The translations under genes and the position numbers were made by a program. Below are positions 12,061 to 23,819 of a stretch of DNA of 64,000 nucleotides, one piece after another. Source of the stretch: Certhia americana. Its lineage: Eukaryota; Chordata; Aves; Passeriformes; Certhiidae. The notes beneath the pieces are model-generated. The model made no database searches, had not been told where the DNA came from, and saw only the letters and a list, made by a program, of their open reading frames with translations. The stretch lies in the NCBI GenBank assembly GCA_018697195.1, contig CM031858.1, forward strand, positions 86,822,108 to 86,886,107, in the 5' to 3' direction. Positions within the stretch are counted from its first letter, which is position 1. The number at the start of each line of letters is the position of its first letter.

Positions 12061-14929
12061 AAACAAGAAACAAAAGGCAGCACTTGTTTTTACATGATTA
12101 GTTGCTAATTATTTGCTTAGTTTTATCTACTATTGAAAGAACAGGTGCTGGCAAAGTTGCCAAAGAAATGCTTTCAGCCATCAAGATCTGGAGATCATGC
12201 TGCAAAGTCAGTAGGGCTGATTCCAACTTCTGTGAGCTGGCATGTCTTTGCCGAGGTCAGCTAAATGGCAGCTTTAGATTCCAGGTCAGAACTTGGCTTT
12301 TCTGCCCCATGTTGGCAGCTACTCGGGTGCTTTTTCCATTTGCTGTGTCAACAATATCAATAGCACACAGTGTTGTTATCTGTGCACCTGATTTCCATTC
12401 TTCTCCACTTCTCTTTCACAGATTGACACATAAGTTGAATTCAAAAGTGCAGGAAAAGAGCTTTGCCTGCGAAAGGAACCTGCACACCAGAGGGTTTGCT
12501 CTAAACTATTGTGAGACCTCCGGCTACAACACAGGACATGGGAGCTTTTCTGAACCCTCGTGTCTTGTGTTGCAGCCAGAGGGGCACATCTTTTCAACAG
12601 AGTCTGAGATAAGGAGAAGAAACCAACATGAAAGTGATGTAAAGAGAAAGTGAGAGTCATATACAGGCGTGGGACTTCACTGAACATCTAAAGAAGCAGA
12701 CTCAGGAATGTGATCCTTGGCATTAGCCTTTGAAGCTTTCTCCTAGATCCAGAGGAGATGTCAGAATTCTGCCTGATCTTGAAAGCAGATTGAAAGTTCT
12801 GAATCAGGTAGTAAAAGTTACTGTACTTGTAATGCCACTGGCATTGCTATTTTTGGGGCCTTTTCTTCAAATTTGACTAGGATCGCTGAATTGAACACTA
12901 AACAGTTTGCAATTATCTCATGAACTGTCCTTAGTTTGAAACTCAGCTGTTTTGTGTCTGTACTTCAGCAGCTGTAGCTATGAGCTTTCCATAGGAATGC
13001 AACTAAAACAAGTATCTTCATATGTTTTAAGCAGAGAGCATGCCTATGATTAGCACTGAACTTTTTGTTTCTCACTGGGACAAATTTTTCACTTTTTTCA
13101 GCAGCTGACTTCAGGGTGCGCCTCATCTTGGGTAGGAGCTGCAACACAATTTCTTTGTTTTGGCTTAACTTTACTACTTGTTTAAAACATTCATGCCTTT
13201 TTGTCCCATCCAATAAAGTGTACTCAATTGAAATCTTCCCTTTTAATGCTGCATTATATTGGACACACTGGGATATAATGTTTTAAATATATGGATTAAA
13301 AATATACTGAAATACTCAGAAATGGATTATGGACTTGTATTTTGAGTTGTTAAGATAACATAATAAGGGTGATTAAAAATATTCATGTTCCAGTCCTTCC
13401 ATTTTGCCATCTTTTTAGGAAGCTGCAAAGTCATGTCTCCTCATGTGTCAATAGACACATTTAGATTTTGGTGTAAAAGCCGAATAGTTTAGAATATGTT
13501 TCCAGACTGTCTGTGATCACTCAGACTTTGCCCTATTCTCTGTTGACTTATTTCAGTGGCAAAACAGACAAAACAAAGCTCTGATCAAGGAGTTAAGAAT
13601 AGCAGGAGCTAAGCCATGGGTCCTCACAAGACAGAGTTTTTGAAGACTACCTTATCAGTCAAACACTCTATTTCTGTACTCCATTTTGGATTACTATTTC
13701 CCAGGGGAAAAAAAAGGTTACTTTTAAGAAATGTAAGTAAATATTCTCACCTTCACTTCTCTAATCAGGCTTAGTGTTTCCTGAACACTTTGTGTAGTTA
13801 TCGTTTAAATAAGAGAGAGGGCTTTCATTAAGAAAGTGGCCTCCTGGGTCACTAGCTGACTTTTCAATGCCATTTATACTTTTCTGTTTGGTCTGCTGAG
13901 CTTTGGTGCAAGTCAGCAGAATGGATTAGCAAAATAACCCACAAGAGACTGATAGTCCAATGCCATCTATTATGCCATTGATTCCCACTGGGTTGAACAT
14001 CCCAGTTGTTGCATCTCTGTATCTGCATGTCTCTGCCTCCAACACTTCTTTCAGTCTGAAGGATAAAACCTGATAATATTGAAAAATTTTGCTAGAGGAG
14101 CTCCATCTCTCAATATTCTTGAATACAAATCATATCTGGGCATTTTCCGAGGGGAAAAGGGGTGAGAAAACCTTTCCTGTCCCAATGGAAAGCCTTGGAT
14201 GTGTCAGCACTTCTGGAGAGAACAGGAACTCATGCACTGGGATAGAAGAACGGAACTCTGGGTGTAAATTTCTGCAGTTGCAAAGTTTACTATAGCCTAA
14301 GCATTTTACCTAGTGTTTTTTCCCTTTCTGAAATATCCCATATGGGCTTGCAAAAATTCCAAGAGCTTCCTAAAATACTCAAAATGAAGGATGTACTTCA
14401 GGGTTTTTTCAGTGATCTTTATTCAAATACTTTGCTTCCTATTGCATGCATTACATTTTGCACTTGAATCACAAAGCAAATGGTTTGACAGAAAAATATG
14501 CCTATACTGTGGGAGAGGTGTAGATTTTTGCTCTGGAATCTGCCAGCTAGACTCTACCAGTTGAGTAGAGTTTCACAAGTAGTTAGCCATCAAACTGTAG
14601 CCAAACCCCTAGTTTAAACAAAAAAACACAGCAGTTAAGTATAGTTTAATTTTTTTTTCCCCAGGAAGTTTTGTTATTATAAACTGTAATTAGTGGTTTT
14701 AACTCAGCAATATTTCATTTCTCTTACTGGAGAAAAAGCTTTCTAGCTGAGCATCTTTGTTAGAACTTTGTCAGTGTCTACATTCAGAAAAGGCAAAGAG
14801 CTGTGAGCAAAAATGGGTAATTTCTTGGCAGTTTAGATGCACACCCTGCTAATCAGGAAAGCTGAGGCCTCCTAATGATGTTAAAATAACAGAAAAAGAA
14901 ATTTTGTCAAACATTCAGGTGTTTTTCAG

Positions 14930-15100
14930 GGAACCTATTTGCTCAAGTGAGAAGTTTTATTTGTTGGCGATGACTGAATGCTTGATTACAGTAGCTGCGC
15001 TAAATATCACTGCTGGCGCTTGAGATATATTTAGATTCAGCTCCCTCTGTCTCAGAAAACCCAGCAATTAAAATGCAGCACTGTAACATAACGTAACTGA
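14930..15100. promoter_or_regulatory. Possible conserved non-coding element
   Basis: Unique sequence with TGATTACAG, TAAATATCA, GCAATTAAAATGC and several CpGs, which are otherwise rare here. It resembles vertebrate non-coding elements in composition. There is no direct evidence of function. Confidence 0.18.
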
Positions 15101-15373
15101 TAATAGGTATAGGGCTGAGGAAGCTTTGAGATTATGCCAAATCTGCTATGGAAACCATGGATAAAGCATGAAAATTGTGGGAGCTATTTCTTCCTCTACT
15201 AGTCAGAGACCATACTCAGTTCCATCAGTGCAACATGCATCAGTACAGGGATTTTCCAGGGAATCTGAAGGAGTTAGGTGCCTTTGACAGCAATTATCAC
15301 TATAGCATGAATCTTACTGTCTATAATTTATCTGTTTCACAAGATTTGTTAGTCCTGAACAAACCTAAAGTAC

Positions 15374-15481
15374 CTCTCCTCTCCTCTCCTCTCCTCTCCT
15401 CTCCTCTCCTCTCCTCTCCTCTCCTCTCCTCTCCTCTCCTCTCCTCTCCTCTCCTCTCCTCTCCTCTCCTCTCCTCTCCTC
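15374..15481. repeat. (CTCCT)n pentanucleotide array, left part
   Basis: A near-perfect tandem array of a five-base unit, about 21 copies, running directly into a run of N. One strand is pure pyrimidine, so triplex DNA is possible. The complementary GGAGA repeat is G-rich. The apparent 297-codon frame across this array and the gap is an artefact of the repeat and the masked bases. Confidence 0.97.
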
Positions 15482-15881
15482 NNNNNNNNNNNNNNNNNNN
15501 NNNNNNNNNNNNNNNNNNNNNNNNNNNNNNNNNNNNNNNNNNNNNNNNNNNNNNNNNNNNNNNNNNNNNNNNNNNNNNNNNNNNNNNNNNNNNNNNNNNN
15601 NNNNNNNNNNNNNNNNNNNNNNNNNNNNNNNNNNNNNNNNNNNNNNNNNNNNNNNNNNNNNNNNNNNNNNNNNNNNNNNNNNNNNNNNNNNNNNNNNNNN
15701 NNNNNNNNNNNNNNNNNNNNNNNNNNNNNNNNNNNNNNNNNNNNNNNNNNNNNNNNNNNNNNNNNNNNNNNNNNNNNNNNNNNNNNNNNNNNNNNNNNNN
15801 NNNNNNNNNNNNNNNNNNNNNNNNNNNNNNNNNNNNNNNNNNNNNNNNNNNNNNNNNNNNNNNNNNNNNNNNNNNNNNNNN
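15482..15881. other. Assembly gap, 400 N
   Basis: Exactly 400 undetermined bases lie inside a pentanucleotide array. The flanks carry different versions of the unit, so the missing DNA is probably more of the same satellite. Its true length is unknown. Confidence 0.99.
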
Positions 15882-16060
15882 CTATCCTATCCTATCCTAT
15901 CCTATCCTATCCTATCCTATCCTATCCTGTCCTGTCCTGTCCTGTCCTGTCCTGTCCTGTCCTGTCCTGTCCTATCCTATCCTATCCTATCCTATCCTGT
16001 CCTATTCCTATCCTGTCCTAATCCTATCCTGTCCTAATCCTATCCTGTCCTGTCCTGTCC
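15882..16060. repeat. (CTATC)n / (CTGTC)n pentanucleotide array, right part
   Basis: Tandem five-base units that switch along the array: a block of CTATC, a block of CTGTC, CTATC again, then a mixed, decaying edge with occasional insertions (CTATTC, CTAATC). Together with the CTCCT units left of the gap, all versions fit T-C/A/G-TCC, so only one position of the unit varies. This is a compound satellite with homogenised sub-blocks. Confidence 0.95.
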
Positions 16061-16859
16061 ATGCCTGAACCTTTTATGATTTCATCTATTTTCTGCTTCC
16101 TGTTCTCCTCCTCCCCCTTCTCTGAATGCTCTCAGCCCTGCCTGATGTAGTGAGCACTGAAGTCATTAAGCTCTATTAAGGCTCAGAGACCCTCAGACAG
16201 TCCCAGGACAGAGGACGTAGCAGAATGCAAGCACTAGTGCATAATTCTTGACTGTATTTTTAACTGTCATCCATGTGCAGGAAATCCAGCACAGTACATC
16301 TTGAAGGACAAAGTGGGAAGGCATCATCTCCTTGGCACGTACTGTTTGACTTTGCTGGCAGAAACTTGCTTTGCAACATGCATGGAAAGGGCCTGTGCTC
16401 TTACAGGCTCTGAACTTTCCAGGGGTTGCATTTACTGTGAAAAAGAGATAGAATAATGAGCCACCCTTGCCTTCACTTATGCTTTGGAAGTCCTTTGCAG
16501 TTTCTCCATCTGTCTTCAAAACATAGAACTTAGTGATTGTCAGAGCTCCATACTGACAGGATAAGGAACTGACAGCCTGTTTATCTGTAAACACCGTGGC
16601 ACTGTGTAAGTTACTTTAGCCAGTGACTTTCCTAGAAAGCAAAGGAGCTGTTTATATTTGCAGGCTGAATCAGTCTGTGATCACTATATAGAGCATGAGA
16701 ACAAAAGTGGCAATTCACTCAAACCACAAAAAAATCTTATCTGTCATTTACAGTGCCATTCTTTAAAGCTCCTTTCAGTATTTTTAAATTGAATTATCAT
16801 ATGTATGGTCTACATGTCTTTGATTCACTGAGTATTTAATTGACAAAAAGCTCATTTTC
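16061..16859. other. Non-coding block
   Basis: No gene recognised. A minus-strand frame of 133 codons (16594-16193) has no known domain and is within chance length. The rest is unique DNA without repeats. Confidence 0.6.
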
Positions 16860-17135
16860 AACTGAAAAAGGCAGCTTTGCTGGAAACATAATAATCCATG
16901 CACCATTAGCCTTCATTATAGTCAAAAAGGAACAGTAAAAATGTCACCTTCTAGCTCAGGTCAGCTTCCTGAGTGGTTCACAGGTGGTGTTTGTTCACGT
17001 TGCTGACTAAAATAAATCTTATTTCTCTCGGCTGCAAGAACAATGCAGCTAATGGAGATTGAGGTGGGCTTCAGGCTGCATCGCATATATTCAGCCGAGA
17101 TTAATTTAGTACTTTAATGAAGGATGTTTATCAGT
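16860..17135. promoter_or_regulatory. Possible conserved non-coding element with CpG-bearing inverted repeat
   Basis: Unique sequence with ATAATCC, AATAAATC and TTAATTTAGTACTTTAATGA (17101-17120). The segments TCTCGGCTG (17026-17034) and CAGCCGAGA (17092-17100) are exact reverse complements 57 bases apart, and both keep a CpG. Retained CpGs in AT-rich DNA hint at constraint. Function is inferred only from composition. Confidence 0.25.
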
Positions 17136-20059
17136 AGTCATGATTCAGGGGAAGCATCCATTAAGAGCCTTGGGTGAACTTGTAATAGTCAGAAAAGAGA
17201 TTGTCCCTGTAAATTAAGCCTTGCCAAAGAGGCATAGCAATCTTGTGGGTCCCCACAGTGCTCCTTGAATGGGGCCAGACTGGGTAAGGCAGGTCACTTG
17301 TGGGGACATGCCTCGTCCCTGCAGGCAAAGGAAGGGAGCAAGGCAAGATCTGCCAGAGCAGTCCTGTCAATCCCATAGAGGGTTGACACAGAATCCCAGT
17401 GGGAGTGGTGGGGGGAGTGATTGGTGCCTGTGGCAGCAGGAAAATGAGGAGGGTTTTTTTTCCCACTCTTCACACTGGTCTGCAAGGCCAGTTAGCTGTG
17501 AGAGGACATTTTTCAAGGTTGTCTACCTTTTTTAAGGCAGAGTGGCTTCCGTGGCAGTACAAGCCGTGGCCTGAACCGCCTGCATCCTGCTCCTGGCTGA
17601 CACAATGACACTGTGGCAGCATTGCCAATCTTCATGCATGTGGTACCAGTCTGTGCCAATTGCTGGGGGCTCTCACCTCGAGCACAGGCTCCTGTCTGAC
17701 CCCACCACACTTCTGATGCTTTTCTCCCTTAATTCTGCTCTCCAAAGAGAAAGAAACTGCTGGTGGAGCCAGCAGCAGAAGAGAAAAGTGGGATTTTCTG
17801 TGCAATGCCATTGGTACATTTTCCTCACCACCACTGTGCTGGGAAGACCTCTGAGCTATATGGACCCAGAGGGGATCTGTAGACGATGTGGTATAGCTGG
17901 AGCAGAATGGAATCAGGCTGGGATTAGAGTATCCCATCAGGGCAGCATGTGAGAGGGCAAAGGCCACCAGAGTCAGTCATCCTGCTCTAAGGGGGCTGGG
18001 AGGGATGGAGAAAGAGTCAGAGGCTGAGGGAGGGAGAGAAGGAGAGGAAAAGATCCAGACCCACATCCTGAAGGACTGCACTGCCTCCTCTTCCAGGAGA
18101 TTTTTCGGTGTGTCCTTGTACTGACCCACTATTTCAACTTTATGGATGTTTGGAATGCCGTTGGCCCTCAGCATTTGACACAGAAATACAAAACCACAAT
18201 CTCTGCTTTATTTGCAGGAGGAGGCTGGGACTATTTTGAATTTTGAAGTCATGACAATCAAAAAAGGTTTGGAATGGAGAATGGTGCAGAAAAGGAGACA
18301 AAAACAGAGCATGTGTGGGTGTGTGCAGGTGTAGTCTCCAGATCATGGGATGAGGAGAGAAGAGATGCAAATGTTTGGGATCCGATGTCAGAGACGCCCC
18401 TTGTGTTCCTCCAGAGCAGCTCCATCAAATTCTGCTGAGCCACCTGACTTTCCTTTAAAGTAATGGGTCATGAGAGTTTTCCCACTGCCTTTGCTGCAGA
18501 AGTCATTTCAGTTTTCCAGAAGAGTTGCAAACCTGCAAGCTGAACCTGAATGTCATTCACAAAAGCTGTTTTCTTTACCTCACCCCCCTGCATGGGCGTA
18601 TCACACCAGGTTATTCAGGCAGTGCTACAGTTCAGTGTTTTCTGTTTGAATTTGATAATAAACATTACAAAAGGCAAACACATTTCCTTCTACTCTGCTA
18701 GCAGGGGAAAAGCAAGGAGTAGAAAAGGCACTGAGATGAAAGAAATAACTACAGGTAGAACACATCCACCAGCCGATGAACGAACAATATCCAGAATAGA
18801 GAGAAAATGCTTTCAACACTGTGGCAGGGCAGGGCAGGCCAAGCTTCTCTGCTCCCACACACAGTGTGCAGTTACAACTGTGGCTGTCATGGGCATCCTA
18901 AAGAAACACCAAATCCAGCTGGCTGGAGGTTCCAAACTTTCCATGGTATCGTCCTCCCCAGAATGCCTCCATTGTATGTACTGGGGCAGTGCCAGGCAGG
19001 GAGCTGCAGGGTTCCCGTGGCAGCTGTCCAGCTGCGTGCATGCTGGAATTGAGCTGAGTATCCACTGGGGACTGACTCACTGCAGCACACTGACCTGCAA
19101 GGGAGCAGACTTCAAGGCCCAGTCAGTGGTGGAAATGTCCTCCCTTCTCACATCCTGCCAGCAGAAGCCTCTGTGTGCTGGGGATTGCAGCTTAGTCACC
19201 CTGCAACTTGCGTCCCTCATCCTCTGCAGGACAGGGAAGAAGGGAGAAAGGACAAGAAATTAGTATCATCACCTAAACCAACTATTCCCAGAGGGCTACA
19301 CTTCTGTGGGGTGCCTGTGACCTCTGTGAGGAGTGGGAATCACACTGAGGCTAGAGAGGTTGAGTAGAATTATCTGCCTTTGAAAGGTTCATGGGAAATT
19401 TAAATGTTGGGCGTCTCTGCCTGGCTGTCTTCAAAGGCTTTTTTTACTTATGGATTACCCTCCCTTCTCCAAAAGTATGTTTGTTCAAGCAAGAAAATTA
19501 ACATTAATATGGCCATTGTTAATCTAATATCTTCCTTTTGCATAATTTTGCCAATGTTATAAAAAGAAAAGCAAAATTCTCTTTTTCCTGGCCTTGTATG
19601 GGCTCCGTCCACAGCAGAGGCCAGTGCTGAGGAAGCATCTGGGGTGCTCCAGGTCTTTTGCTCTTTTTCAGCAGTGGACTCCAATATAGCCAAGTTAATT
19701 AGCCAAAACCTTTTATTAAGCAGGGCACAGGCTAGGTGATATAGTAAGGGCTGAATACAGTAAGGGCTAAGAAAGTCCTTGCAAACTATTTAAAGGAAGA
19801 GTCAATAATTCTTACATGCTGCCTTCTTCTCTGCCATGGAACCATCCACACTTATAATAATAAGAGCTGAATCACTGCATTATAAATAGACTCATCACTT
19901 TTTTTTCTTGCTGAAAATAATTTTGAATCGAACATGCCTACTCTATTCACTTTGAATTACTGCTCCTAAGAAAAGAGAAGATGATGACGTTTTCTGACTC
20001 TTTCTACTTTCCCCATTAGTAGTCTGACTGTTAAAAGCCTTGACTGTTAGCCTTTGGGA
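17136..20059. other. Relatively GC-rich non-coding block with the longest ungapped open frame
   Basis: Higher in GC than its surroundings, with purine-rich GGGAGG-type stretches near 17995-18050. It has many overlapping open frames on both strands, as expected where stop codons are rarer. The longest is plus strand 18550-19263, 237 codons. It shows no domain, signal peptide or compositional bias that I recognise, and other frames of 60-81 codons overlap it. No promoter or CpG island is apparent. Most likely non-coding. Confidence 0.5.
18550..19263 (+). other. Unassigned 237-codon open frame
   Basis: An ATG-started frame without N bases, somewhat longer than expected by chance in a 64-kb window. 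It matches no family I know. Cysteines and short basic stretches are scattered with no repeating motif. There is no clear splice context. I regard it as probably spurious but record it because it is the longest clean frame. Confidence 0.12.
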
Positions 20060-20130
20060 TGCAAACCTGCTCCCATTTAAGTCAATGTGAGTTTTATCAT
20101 TGACTTAATTGGAAGTGAGATTGAGCCATT
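20060..20130. repeat. Old palindromic repeat copy
   Basis: TTAAGTCAATG (20077-20087) and CATTGACTTAA (20098-20108) are perfect 11-base reverse complements with a 10-base spacer. The flanks read CTGCTCCCA on the left and GGAAGTGAGATTGAGCC on the right. This resembles a family of ancient palindromic interspersed repeats seen in reptiles and birds, with cores like TTGACTTCAATGG. I cannot name the family with certainty. Confidence 0.35.
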
Positions 20131-20269
20131 GGGCATGTGAGTGGCTTTGTATAGAACTTTGAAAAAAGTAATAAAGGAGACTGAGGCAAAATGTACTGCC
20201 AGTTTTTTCATCACAGCGATAACCCAGCTTTGCCCAGCCTGCCAAGAGTCATGCTAAGAGGAAAGCCTA

Positions 20270-20900
20270 GCCTCAAAGGAAGTGCTCATAATATTATAGC
20301 CTAATTAGTTTATGGGAGAAAAATGCTGAAGGGGAGAGCCGCTCCCGTTGTTAAATATTTCAGTATTGCAACGCTGACTAATGCTGTCTGCTCAACACTA
20401 AGCTAGCCAGAGTCCTTGCCCTGTTCCACTGCTGCTTGCCTAGGATTCTGTGCTCCCTCCTCAAGCCTTGGTTTTGGTTTAATGACATTCATGCTGGGTA
20501 TCTCTGAAAGTACAGAAGACATTGTTTTTCTGTGTATCTAATTTGGCCATTATTAATATTATCCCCGATCTTTTAAGTAGGTGATTATTAAGCATAGAAA
20601 TAGCAATGAAGCAAGAAAAGAATGTGATAGGGAGATTTACTGTGTGGGAGGCAGAGATAAAATTAGATTTCTTTAAGCTATGTAGTACAGTTATTAGGAA
20701 GTTAGGCTAATTTTTCAAGGAGCAGTCGCTTAAATAACCTCATCTTATTATTCATGCTGAGGTATTTACTACAAAAATTCCTTCCCCCAGGTCATCATTT
20801 TTTCCAGCAGCAGAAGTTGGGAACTCAACAATTGTTTGCAGACCAGAATAATGCAATGACATGTAACGGTAATGCGAATGGTAGATTAATAAAAGACATG
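20270..20900. promoter_or_regulatory. Possible conserved non-coding element cluster
   Basis: Long AT-rich unique stretch without coding frames. It contains the palindromic homeodomain core CTAATTAG (20301-20308), TTATTAATATTAT, GGCTAATTTTT, TTATTATTCATGC and GATTAATAAAAG. The density of TAAT cores and lack of repeats resemble vertebrate developmental enhancers. The call rests on composition alone. Confidence 0.3.
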
Positions 20901-21487
20901 ATTTAAAACCACTCTGCTGGTTCTAGTGGGATTTGTTTGTTTGGCCTCTTTTAGCATTTTCACCAGCTCTCTCCAAGTTTTCCATTTACAGTCTCAGTGG
21001 AGACAGTAGTAAATTTTGCCCACCTCAATTTCTTCTTAATGCTGTTTCTTATTATCTGCTGACTTTTCTAAAGGTGCCCCAGTATCAATCCCCCTGACTG
21101 TTAATAACACCCAGTATCTCCACCACCGCCGAACTCCCAAATGTATTTTGCCTGAAGTAGTTTCTTTTTTCCCCCCCATCTCTATTCAGTTGCCCCCACC
21201 TAGCCGGTGTACAAATTAATCAGACTGACTTTTAGGCTAAACTATAGGCTTCTAGGAGCACATGTAGCTCTTAACACAGAATCCATTTTCCAAGCCCTGA
21301 AGTGGGAGGGAGTCTCAAATTATTTGTGGGTTTGGCAGTCCTGCACAGCTTGGCAAATATTTCCACTTACTCTTTTTTCAATTAAGTGACTCCAGCTCTG
21401 CTCCTGTTTTGTTTTGCTTTACAGGATTGTTTACAGGACTATCTCAGCATGCACTTCTCAGCCCCAGCTTGCTGGCACACAACCCTG

Positions 21488-21565
21488 AGCCACATGGGTT
21501 TACGCAGACCTCTCCTCCTGACCTTTCCAGTGAGCCAGGAGAGGTCTACATAAACCCCTGTGGCT
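21488..21565 (-). ncRNA. Pre-miRNA-like hairpin, unassigned
   Basis: The arms 21488-21516 and 21537-21565 are near-perfect reverse complements, 26 of 29 positions pairing, around a 20-base loop. Read on the minus strand, two of the three mismatches become G:U wobbles, leaving one G-A mismatch. That makes a nearly continuous 29-pair stem of total length 78, which is the size and shape of a microRNA precursor. On the plus strand the same sites are C-A mismatches, so the minus strand gives the more stable fold. I do not recognise either arm as a known miRNA. A palindromic transposon remnant is the main alternative. Confidence 0.3.
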
Positions 21566-23819
21566 TTTTACTGTGAAGTCAACCTCTCAAAATTCAGGGG
21601 AGAACTCTAGCTCTTCTATAAATAAGGATAATACTGGAAGTAGACAGGTTATAGTTTTTATACCAGGAAACATAATAAAGGGATCAAGGGGAGAAAACAC
21701 CTGCTTTTGTCATGCTTTCATTATTTGCAGTCTTAAGTTAATCTCTTACGGCTGGTGATTTGCCAATAAAATAGATCCTTCTTGTTTTGGAGAGGACACT
21801 TTTGAATCATTGACCTCTGCTGTGCTGTTGGCTGAATGAGAGCTCACATGCCAAAGGCTCCAGTTTAGAAAAAGAATCAGCACACCATGCAGATCTCTGC
21901 TGCTTGTGTTAGGCTGCTCAATATACTTGATTTAATTTGAGGGCAGAGGTACTGAAATGAAGATCATCTAAAGTCCCTCAAAAATGGCTAAGATTGGAGA
22001 GCCTCCTTAGGGTTGCAAATCCATGTGTGCCCAAGACTTCTCAAGGTGAGGCAATGAAGAGACACTTCCACAATTATTGACTGCTGATCTCCTGTGATCC
22101 ACACCTGTCATAGTGCATGTAGCTGTTCCTCTAGGACAAATTTGAAGAGGCTGGGACTACCACAAATTTCATTTTTTCAAAAGAAATATTTTCTTGTTTA
22201 AAATGAGGCAAATATGAGCATGACAGTGAGAGAAATGTGTCCTTAAGACATGAATTTGGTTCTAGTATGTGAAAAGGAAAATCCTAACCAGCTCCTGAGG
22301 TTGCCTCCAGAGCAGCAGCATATGTGGAAAATCAGCTTTGAAAGTAACCACTTAAATTCATGTAAATCAGTATAAAAGTTCCTGAGGAAGCTCTGAAGTA
22401 AGCCGGAAAAGAGTTGATATGACTGGTTTGGCTGGGGTGGGAGATGGTGAGGAGAAGATGAAAATAGGGTTATTGGGAGATGTTTTTGTCTCTGAAACTT
22501 CAGCAACTGCAGTAATTAGGCAGCACCAAGGAATGTATTTTCAAGGCAGGTGCAGAACTGGTATAATGCTAGCAGAGACAGTGTACTACTGATGTACAAA
22601 CAGCTATTCTCACCTCTGCTGCTAACTCCTAATGCTGCTCTGGTCCACATGTTTCTGCCCATCCTCTTTCCTCTCTCCATGTTTCTCTTTCTCTTGTTTC
22701 TTTCTCTTTCTTCAAAGAAGACCAATGCATATTCTTTTTACTAGCACTGATAGGAAAGGGAACAAAGGCTGAATCTGCCTGGCAAATTGCATGCCAAATT
22801 CATAAGACTGTCAGGCTCCTCTCATTCCCAGTAGTATTTGTCCTTAAAAACACTTGTAACAGAAGTGACATTGTAAACAAGACAAGTGTCCCCAATGAGC
22901 AAATGAAGCTTTTCAGAATTAAGTTTTTAGTAATATATATCAGTATTCAGTCAATTGTTTTCTTAACCTGATTATGGCTTGAACTCCTTGCAACAGTAAA
23001 CATTACATTTGTCTTTTATTGGAAAAGAAAAATGGAGGTAAGGAATGTGCAGACAGTCAGGAAGAGTAACCAGGACATGGATTCAAGGCAGGATGCCTTG
23101 AAAACCCTCTTCCATATTTGTTTTTCTCTTTTGGGGACCTTGTCAAGTTCTTCCAGGTTTCTTTTGCTGCAGTATATATGACTGCAGGACAGGAGTACAA
23201 ACTCCCTTCCTCATCATGTAAGAGCAAGACATAGTTCCCCCAGTCTCCAGTGTTCACATGCATGCATCCCTGCCCTGGGCTCCATGTTGCATGGCCACCA
23301 ACATATTGGCATGTAAGAGAGGCACAGGCCCCCTTGTCACTTGGTTTCCTCACTGCATGCAGGTGACATGGGTTGTGTTTGCATATAGGGTTTCCATGGG
23401 GCTTTGCACTGTGACCACCCTGCCAGAGGTGACACACATTGATGGGTGTGAGCTCTTCTTTTCTTCTAAGTGGAAAGCAGGACCTCAAAATGGATCAGAA
23501 ACAATACGTATTACCACAGTATCCCAGAGGCCTTGGCTCCCTGGGACCTTCCAGCTCAGGGCAGGATGGCTGTGGCCTTTCTGTAGTCAACCCCAGCCCC
23601 AAGAGCCTTGGGAGCACACCAAAAGCTTGGTGCAGCACACAAATTGGTCTTTTGTGAGAGGATTCATTTCTGGTCACCTTCTCCTCCTTTGTGTGACTCC
23701 TATGGTCCCACAGGTGCTGTGGAATTCATTCCCTGACCCAGATTTTCTTGGGGGCCTCTACACAACTTCCAGGTCTAGGCATTCGAAACTTTGGGCTTAG
23801 TTGTTCTGCCTTTGCCTGA
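21566..23819. other. Non-coding block
   Basis: No gene recognised. The stretch 23050-23800 is richer in GC and therefore carries longer chance frames (plus strand 23258-23800, 180 codons; minus strand 23488-23057, 143 codons) that overlap on opposite strands and show no domain. No repeats stand out. Confidence 0.6.

Larger units (their letters stand above)
8177..15373. other. Non-coding block with enhancer-like segments
   Basis: No gene is supported here. The longest open frame (12102-12653, plus strand, 183 codons) has no recognised domain and about the length expected by chance in a window this size. The block is mostly unique AT-rich DNA, with a degenerate tetranucleotide repeat, a short palindrome and three homeodomain-site-rich stretches listed separately. 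Confidence 0.65.

Noticed and set aside
12102..12653. 183-codon open frame on the plus strand
   Set aside because: No recognisable domain; length is about what chance gives in 64 kb of six-frame sequence. A minus-strand frame overlaps it.
15175..16068. 297-codon open frame
   Set aside because: Most of it is a pentanucleotide repeat and a 400-base gap translated as unknown residues. It is an artefact.
23258..23800. 180-codon open frame overlapping a 143-codon minus-strand frame
   Set aside because: Both lie in GC-richer DNA where stop codons are scarce; no domain on either strand.
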